Made by a program: the position numbers and the translations under genes. Source: Bacteroidales bacterium (GTDB taxonomy: Bacteria; Bacteroidota; Bacteroidia; Bacteroidales; UBA932). Taken from it: DNA of 64,000 bases. Below are positions 58,869 through 64,000 of this stretch, piece by piece (position 1 is the stretch's first letter; every line of letters begins with the position of its first letter). The stretch covers positions 124,001 to 188,000 of the forward strand of contig JAFRUH010000009.1 of NCBI GenBank assembly GCA_017438975.1. The letters run 5' to 3'. The notes below the pieces were generated by a model, which made no database searches, was not told the origin of the DNA, and worked only from the letters and a program-made list of their open reading frames with translations.

Positions 58869-61313
58869 ATGGCAGAGAACAATATCAATACCCCGCAGCT
58901 GCAGAATTCCCTGGAAGACGAACAGGTTCTCCGCCTGTCCGATATCCTGGGCCTGATCTGGAACCACAAGGGATGGTACATCATCTCCCTCCTGATCTGT
59001 ATGGCCATAGCCGCGTTCTACCTCTACAAGACCCCGAAGATCTACAGCCGGTCGGAGAAGCTCATCATCGACGAAACGACCCAGAATTCGATGGTCCGGA
59101 ACCTGACCTCCTTCTCGGGCGGTTACAGCCGGTATTATTCCGGTTCCAGCATCGACAACGAGCTGGCGGCCTTCGTCTCTCCCGACCTGATGGAAAAGGT
59201 CGTGGAGCGCCTCGGACTGGAGACCAAGTACGTCGACCAGCAGTTCCTGCGTGAACGCGAGATGTACCGCAATTCCCCGGTCGAGATGCAGATCGCGGGC
59301 GACCGTCCGGTCTTCCCGTTCTCGTTTATCCTGACCAAGACCGGGAAGGAATCCTTCGAACTGAAGGAGTTCAGGCTGGCCGGCCAGCCGGCCGAAGGCA
59401 AATTCAAAGGCAATCTCAAGGATACCCTTGATACCCCCGCCGGAAAGCTTATTTTCGCGCCGACCAAGCAGATCGACTCCTGGAAGAATGACATCTCCAT
59501 TTCCTGGCTCCCGGCCCGTTCCCGCGGAAAGGGATACTGCGGACGGCTTTCCGCCGGTCTTTCCAACAAGCAGTCCTCCGTCGTGGTCCTGACCATGCAG
59601 GATGTCTATCCGAGCCGTGCCGAGGTCGTCCTCAGCACTTTGCTGGATATCTACAACGAGGACTGGGTCGAGATGAAGAACACTTCGGCGCGCAACACCT
59701 CCGTGTTCATCAATGAACGTCTCAGCTACATCGAGCGCGAACTCGGCGGCATCGAATCCAACATCAAGGATTACAAGCAGTCCCACCAGATCACGGATGT
59801 CGCCTCGAACGCCAACATGATGCTCCAGCAGTCTACGAACTACGCCCAGCAGGCTTTCGAGATCGAGAAGAGGATCGAAGTGGCACGCTATATCAGACAG
59901 TGGATCAACGATCCGGCCCATTCCGAGGACCTGATTCCCGCCAACATGGCCGCGGACGTCGGAAATGTCGGAAGCCAGATCGCCGAATACAATGCCGCCC
60001 TCCTCGAGCGGAACCGCCTCCTGCCGATGAGCAGCGAGTCGAACCCGATGATCAAGAACATCAACAGCAACCTGGATGCCATCAAGGTCGCGATCAACCG
60101 TTCGATCGACAACCTGATCGCCACCCTCGACATCCAGAGGCAGAAGATCGTCGGACAGGAGAACCGCGTGCTCTCCCGGCTTTCTTCTACTTCCGGCCAG
60201 CAGCTGGAGATCGCGTCGATGGACCGCCAGCAGAAGGTCAAGGAGCAGCTCTACATCTTCCTTCTCCAGAAGCGTGAGGAAAATGAACTCCAGTCCCTCC
60301 TTACCGTCGGAAATACCCGCCTGATCCAGAAACCTTCCGGCTCCGGCGCCCCGATTTCCCCGAACCGGATGATGATCCTGCTGGTGGCCGCCCTCCTGGG
60401 ACTCGGCCTTCCGTTCGCCTATTTCTACCTGAGGAACGTACTCGACAATACGGTCAAGGGACGCAGCGACGTGTCCCGCCTGTCCGTCCCGTTCCTCGCC
60501 GAGATCCCGCAGCTCGGGAAGAAGCGCCGGCACCTTGTCCGCGAGAACCGTTTCGACCAGTCCAATACCCGTATCCTTGTGGAATCGGGCAAGCGGGATA
60601 TGATCAATGAAGCTTTCCGGGTCCTGCGTACGAACCTCGACCTGATGATCCATACTTCGACCGAGACATCCAAGGTCATCATGGTCACCTCCTTCAATCC
60701 GAATGCGGGCAAGACCTTCACCATCCTCAACCTCGCGGCCTCCATGGCCCTGAAGGGATCCAAGGTCATCATCGTCGATACCGACCTTCGCAAGGCGACC
60801 CTCAGCAAGGCCCTGCAGAAGAATACGACGGGCGTTGCGGCCTTCCTCAGCGGCAAGTCCGGCCATATCAGGGAGCACGTCTCGAATATCTCCGAGAATC
60901 TCGACCTGCTCTCGGTCGGATCCATTCCGCCGAACCCGGCCGAACTCCTCGTCTCCGACCGCTTCCGGGAGATGATCGAGCATCTCAAGGAGGACTACGA
61001 CTATGTCTTCCTCGACTGCCCGCCGGTCGACGTCGTCGCCGATACGTCGATCATCGCTCCGAAGGCCGACATTACGATCTTCATCATCCGCGCCGGTCTC
61101 TTCGACAAGCGGGCCCTCGCCTATGTGGAGCAGCTCTACGCCGACAAGAAGTACAACCGCATGGCCCTGATCGTAAACGGAGTCGAAACATACAAGAGCA
61201 AGAGCGGTTACGGATACGGCTACGGTTATGGCTATGGATACGGTTATGGCTATGGCTACGGCTACGGCTATGGCAACGAATCCGACGGCAAAAAGGCGAA
61301 GGCGAAGGCGTAA
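58869..61313 (+). CDS. Wzc-like polysaccharide co-polymerase with tyrosine autokinase domain
   Basis: 814 residues. Two membrane helices flank a large periplasmic part: near 36-52 (WYIISLLICMAIAAFYLY) and near 500-520 (MMILLVAALLGLGLPFAYFYL), with coiled coil between (about 270-400). The C-terminal BY-kinase has Walker A PNAGKTF, the A' motif DTDLRK and Walker B VFLDCPP. The C-terminus is a striking (Gly-Tyr)11 run followed by GNESDG and a Lys/Ala tail; tyrosine clusters here are the autophosphorylation sites of the family. It controls polymer length and export with the Wza-like protein and is reset by the next gene's phosphatase. Confidence 0.93.
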   Translation: MAENNINTPQLQNSLEDEQVLRLSDILGLIWNHKGWYIISLLICMAIAAFYLYKTPKIYSRSEKLIIDETTQNSMVRNLTSFSGGYSRYYSGSSIDNELAAFVSPDLMEKVVERLGLETKYVDQQFLREREMYRNSPVEMQIAGDRPVFPFSFILTKTGKESFELKEFRLAGQPAEGKFKGNLKDTLDTPAGKLIFAPTKQIDSWKNDISISWLPARSRGKGYCGRLSAGLSNKQSSVVVLTMQDVYPSRAEVVLSTLLDIYNEDWVEMKNTSARNTSVFINERLSYIERELGGIESNIKDYKQSHQITDVASNANMMLQQSTNYAQQAFEIEKRIEVARYIRQWINDPAHSEDLIPANMAADVGNVGSQIAEYNAALLERNRLLPMSSESNPMIKNINSNLDAIKVAINRSIDNLIATLDIQRQKIVGQENRVLSRLSSTSGQQLEIASMDRQQKVKEQLYIFLLQKREENELQSLLTVGNTRLIQKPSGSGAPISPNRMMILLVAALLGLGLPFAYFYLRNVLDNTVKGRSDVSRLSVPFLAEIPQLGKKRRHLVRENRFDQSNTRILVESGKRDMINEAFRVLRTNLDLMIHTSTETSKVIMVTSFNPNAGKTFTILNLAASMALKGSKVIIVDTDLRKATLSKALQKNTTGVAAFLSGKSGHIREHVSNISENLDLLSVGSIPPNPAELLVSDRFREMIEHLKEDYDYVFLDCPPVDVVADTSIIAPKADITIFIIRAGLFDKRALAYVEQLYADKKYNRMALIVNGVETYKSKSGYGYGYGYGYGYGYGYGYGYGYGNESDGKKAKAKA
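61206..61274 (+). repeat. Degenerate hexanucleotide repeat (GGNTAY)11 coding Gly-Tyr
   Basis: Eleven GGN-TAY codon pairs (61206-61271) plus a final GGC. Because each unit is six bases, loss or gain of units keeps the frame and alters only the number of tail tyrosines. Confidence 0.95.
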
Positions 61314-62026
61314 TGTTCGGATTGTTCAAACGCCGTACTTCGATCATTGACAGCGGATACCTCGAAGGGGGAACCGACAGCCACTGCCACATCCTCTACG
61401 GGGTGGACGACGGGGTCAAGACCGTCGAGGAGTCCCTTCAGATCCTGGAGTGGATCGAAGGACTCGGACAGAAAGAAGTTTGGTTCACGCCCCACGTGAT
61501 GGAGGATGTCCCCAATACGACCGAGGGACTGAAAGAGCGTTTCGAGGCCCTGAAAGGGGTTTACAGGGGCGGCCTTTCCTTCCACCTCGCCGCGGAGTAC
61601 ATGATGGACAATCTGTTCGAGGAAAGGCTGGAGGCGCGTGACCTTCTCCTGCACGGAGAGGATGTCGTCCTCGTCGAAACCTCGACCTGGTCGCCGCCGA
61701 TCGACCTCTGGGGGACCTTGGAGCGGATGATGTCCGCGGGGTACCGGCCTCTTCTGGCGCACCCGGAACGGTACCGGTACATGACCGAGGCCGATTACCG
61801 GAGGCTCAACCGGATGGGGGTTCTCCTGCAGCTGAACCTTCCTTCCGTGACGGGGTACTACGGGCTCCATGCACTGAAGAACGCCCGTTTCCTGCTGGAC
61901 AAGGGATGGTATTGCATGAGCGGCTCCGACTGCCACCGTTTCAAGGTCCTCCAGGCCCAGTACTCGAACGTCTCGCTCGACAAGAAAACGCTCGCAGGCT
62001 TGCGGGCAATCCATATCGGTTTATGA
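61313..62026 (+). CDS. CpsB/YwqE-type PHP-fold protein-tyrosine phosphatase
   Basis: 237 residues, start ATG overlapping the kinase stop (TAATG). DSHCHILYGVDDGVKTVEESLQIL is the N-terminal metal-binding HxH motif of PHP phosphatases, LAAEYMMD the next strand, LLAHPERYRYM and SGSDCHRF give further His/Asp ligands. Such manganese-dependent enzymes dephosphorylate BY-kinases of the Wzc type, and the gene order supports this. Confidence 0.93.
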   Translation: MFGLFKRRTSIIDSGYLEGGTDSHCHILYGVDDGVKTVEESLQILEWIEGLGQKEVWFTPHVMEDVPNTTEGLKERFEALKGVYRGGLSFHLAAEYMMDNLFEERLEARDLLLHGEDVVLVETSTWSPPIDLWGTLERMMSAGYRPLLAHPERYRYMTEADYRRLNRMGVLLQLNLPSVTGYYGLHALKNARFLLDKGWYCMSGSDCHRFKVLQAQYSNVSLDKKTLAGLRAIHIGL

Positions 62027-62922
62027 ACATTCTCGTAACAGGGGCCAACGGCCAGCTCGGCATCTCCCTCCGGAATGCGGCGGATCAGGTGAAGGACCGT
62101 TTCATCTTCACGGACGTGACCCGCATTCCCGGGGTGGATACGGTCTATCTCGACATTACCGACATCGATGCCGTCCGGCTGATCTGCCAGTCCGAAAAGA
62201 TCGGCCTGATCATCAACTGCGCCGCCTATACGAATGTCGACAAGGCGGAGGACGACGTTGCGATGGCGGACCTGCTGAACCACCGCGCGGTCGGAAACCT
62301 TTCGGCCGTCGCCGTCGAAACCGGTGCGGAGATGATCCATATCTCGACGGATTACGTTTTCCAGGGGGACCGGAGCACTCCCTGCCGGGAAGACTGGCCC
62401 GTCAATCCGCTCGGCGTCTACGGAGCGACCAAACTGAAGGGCGAGCAGGCCCTGATGGAGTCCGGATGTCCCTATATCCTGATCCGTACGGCCTGGCTCT
62501 ATTCTCCCTACGGCAAGAATTTCGTCAAGACGATGGCCCGTCTCACGGCGGAGCGACCCTCCCTCCAGGTCGTATTCGACCAGGTCGGAACCCCGACTTG
62601 CGCCGCCGACCTCGCCGGGCTGATCCTCCATATCATCAAGACACGGCAGCTCGGCAAAACCGGGGTATACCACTATTCGAACGAGGGCGTCTGCTCCTGG
62701 TACGATTTCGCCTGCGCTATCCGGGATCTCGCCGGAAACACTTGTGACATAATCCCTTGCCATACGGACGAGTATCCTACGAAAGCCCGGCGTCCGGCCT
62801 TCTCTGTGCTGGACAAGACGCGGGTGAAGAAAACCTTCGGCATCACGGTCCCTCACTGGTATGAATCGCTCCGGCGGTGCATGGCGGAGATGGACCTCCA
62901 TCCTGAAAAACATACCTTATGA
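62023..62922 (+). CDS. rmlD: dTDP-4-dehydrorhamnose reductase
   Basis: 299 residues, ATGA overlap with the preceding gene. ILVTGANGQLG is the NADPH-binding GxxGxxG motif, INCAAYTNVDKAEDD and ISTDYVFQGD are RmlD signatures, and YGATKLKGEQ is the catalytic Y-x-x-x-K. It reduces dTDP-4-keto-L-rhamnose to dTDP-L-rhamnose, the last step of the pathway that supplies rhamnose for surface glycans. Also called rfbD. Confidence 0.96.
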   Translation: MNILVTGANGQLGISLRNAADQVKDRFIFTDVTRIPGVDTVYLDITDIDAVRLICQSEKIGLIINCAAYTNVDKAEDDVAMADLLNHRAVGNLSAVAVETGAEMIHISTDYVFQGDRSTPCREDWPVNPLGVYGATKLKGEQALMESGCPYILIRTAWLYSPYGKNFVKTMARLTAERPSLQVVFDQVGTPTCAADLAGLILHIIKTRQLGKTGVYHYSNEGVCSWYDFACAIRDLAGNTCDIIPCHTDEYPTKARRPAFSVLDKTRVKKTFGITVPHWYESLRRCMAEMDLHPEKHTL

Positions 62923-63461
62923 AAGTCATTGCTACTGAAATAGAAGGCCCCGTCATTCTCGAACCCACTGTGTTCGGGGACGACAGGGGATATTTTTTCG
63001 AGGCCTTCAACGAGCGGGTCTTCCGTGAGGCCGTCGGCCCCGTCGATTTCGTCCAGGACAATGAAAGCCGTTCCCGCCGCGGGGTCGTCCGCGGACTCCA
63101 TTTCCAGAAAGGGGAGTGGGCCCAGGCGAAACTGGTCCGGGTCGTCGTCGGACGTGTGCTCGATGTCGCCGTCGACATCCGGAAGGATTCCCCGACTTTC
63201 GGGAAATACGTTTCGGTCGAACTCAGCGGGGAGAACCACCGCCAGTTCTTCATTCCGAGGGGATTCGCCCACGGTTTCAGCGTCCTCTCCGACGAGTGCG
63301 TGTTCCAGTACAAATGCGACAATTACTACCATCCCGAAGCGGAGGGCGCCGTCGCCTGGGACGATCCGGACATCGGCATCGAGTGGGGACTTGCCCCGGA
63401 GGAAATCATCCTCTCCGCCAAGGACCGGAACCATGGACCCTTAAAAGAACTCGAGGCATGA
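62919..63461 (+). CDS. rmlC: dTDP-4-dehydrorhamnose 3,5-epimerase
   Basis: 180 residues, ATGA overlaps on both sides. VFGDDRGYFFEAFNE, FVQDNESRSRRGVVRGLHFQ (catalytic His), GRVLDVAVDIRKDSPTFG and FFIPRGFAHGFSVLSDE are RmlC cupin signatures. It epimerises C3 and C5 of dTDP-4-keto-6-deoxyglucose. Also called rfbC. Confidence 0.97.
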   Translation: MKVIATEIEGPVILEPTVFGDDRGYFFEAFNERVFREAVGPVDFVQDNESRSRRGVVRGLHFQKGEWAQAKLVRVVVGRVLDVAVDIRKDSPTFGKYVSVELSGENHRQFFIPRGFAHGFSVLSDECVFQYKCDNYYHPEAEGAVAWDDPDIGIEWGLAPEEIILSAKDRNHGPLKELEA

Positions 63462-64000
63462 AAAGGAATCTGATCATCACGGGAGGAGCCGGTTTCATCG
63501 GGAGCCATGTCGTGCGCCTTTTCGTCAACAAGTATCCCGAATACCGGATCCTGAACCTGGACAAGCTGACCTATGCCGGCAATCTCGCCAATCTCAAGGA
63601 TGTCGAGGACCGGCCCAACTATACCTTCGTCAAAGGGGACATCTGCGATTATGAATCCGTCCGGGACCTGGTCCGCGAAAACCGGATCGACGGGATCATC
63701 CATCTCGCCGCCGAGAGTCATGTGGACCGGAGCATCAAGGATCCCTTCACCTTCGCCAGGACGAACGTCCTCGGCACCCTGTCCCTGTTGCAGGCCGCGA
63801 AGGATTTCTGGCAGCCCCTCGGATACCGGGTAGACGGGGTTCCCTGCCGCTTCTACCATATCTCTACGGACGAGGTCTATGGTGCCCTGGAACTGACCCG
63901 TCCGGAAGGGGAGGCGCCCTACGGCGACGATTTCTTCACGGAAGAGACCAAATACAACCCCCACAGCCCTTACAGCGCCGCCAAGGCTTCCAGCGACCAT
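63458..64000 (+). CDS. rmlB: dTDP-glucose 4,6-dehydratase, N-terminal part
   Basis: 181 codons are present and the frame runs off the right edge; the full enzyme is about 350 residues. ITGGAGFIGSHVVRLFV is the NAD-binding motif, LNLDKLTYAGNLANL and HLAAESHVDRSI are RmlB signatures, ISTDEVYG carries the catalytic Thr-Asp-Glu region and YSAAKASSDH the Y-x-x-x-K. It converts dTDP-glucose to dTDP-4-keto-6-deoxyglucose. It follows rmlC with a 4-base overlap; rmlA is not in the window. Also called rfbB. Confidence 0.97.
   Translation, partial: MKRNLIITGGAGFIGSHVVRLFVNKYPEYRILNLDKLTYAGNLANLKDVEDRPNYTFVKGDICDYESVRDLVRENRIDGIIHLAAESHVDRSIKDPFTFARTNVLGTLSLLQAAKDFWQPLGYRVDGVPCRFYHISTDEVYGALELTRPEGEAPYGDDFFTEETKYNPHSPYSAAKASSDH

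Noticed and set aside
1-64000. CRISPR arrays, insertion sequences, prophage or conjugative genes
   Set aside because: No regularly spaced repeats, transposase, integrase or structural phage genes were found.

Overview
The window comes from a GC-rich member of the Bacteroidota, most probably order Bacteroidales. The evidence is a RagA/SusC plus RagB/SusD pair, many lipoproteins, a recurrent Bacteroidetes promoter (TTTG, about 19-20 bases, then TAnnTTTG), a tmRNA whose tag reads GNNNYALAA, and tRNAs without an encoded CCA. The genus cannot be fixed from this sequence alone. There is no phage, transposase, integrase, rRNA or CRISPR array, so this looks like a chromosomal segment with housekeeping, envelope and glycan-related genes.

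Layout. 1-3.2 kb: end of a PepD-type dipeptidase, a lipoprotein alpha/beta hydrolase and the rpsF-rpsR-rplI ribosomal operon. 3.4-8.2 kb: a SusC/SusD pair behind a long structured leader. 8.3-8.9 kb: tmRNA and tRNA-Glu on the minus strand. 8.9-15.1 kb: nitroreductase, a small beta-barrel protein, a metallophosphoesterase lipoprotein, a beta-lactamase-like serine hydrolase, and an NfeD-flotillin-XRE operon. 15.2-20.5 kb: a large amidase/golvesin-type cell-wall protein, VanZ and an MsbA-like exporter. 20.5-26.3 kb: a family 2 glycosyltransferase, an atypical M28 peptidase-like protein, a TPR protein coupled to a WalJ-type MBL hydrolase, and a PfkB sugar kinase.

26.4-32.8 kb is an operon of porin-like protein, imelysin lipoprotein, di-haem oxidoreductase and the CcsBA haem-ligation factor. 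It is best read as a periplasmic iron/haem redox system. 32.8-42.6 kb holds MsrA, GH127, an IMPase-family phosphatase, GH3, a Ser-type sulfatase and a very unusual fusion of a YiiX-like cysteine domain to a GH78 rhamnosidase. Together these form a small glycan-degradation cluster without its own SusCD. 43-50.2 kb: a tandem-receiver/PPDK-N protein, a WYL regulator, asnA and an S9 peptidase, followed by a perfect 28-bp inverted-repeat element.

50.4-64 kb: NhaC antiporter, recG, an S24/S26-like peptidase with PqqD and an ABC exporter (an orphan RiPP-like cassette), pdxA and rnhA. The window ends in a surface-polysaccharide operon: Wza-like export lipoprotein, Wzc-like kinase with an (GY)11 tail, CpsB-type PHP phosphatase, then rmlD, rmlC and the start of rmlB (dTDP-L-rhamnose synthesis). 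The operon runs off the right edge.

Many genes are tightly packed, with ATGA or TAATG start/stop overlaps and several convergent pairs whose stop codons overlap. Start sites were moved inward from the longest open frame wherever a signal peptide, family alignment or promoter position required it. All functions are inferred from reading motifs; no database search was run.
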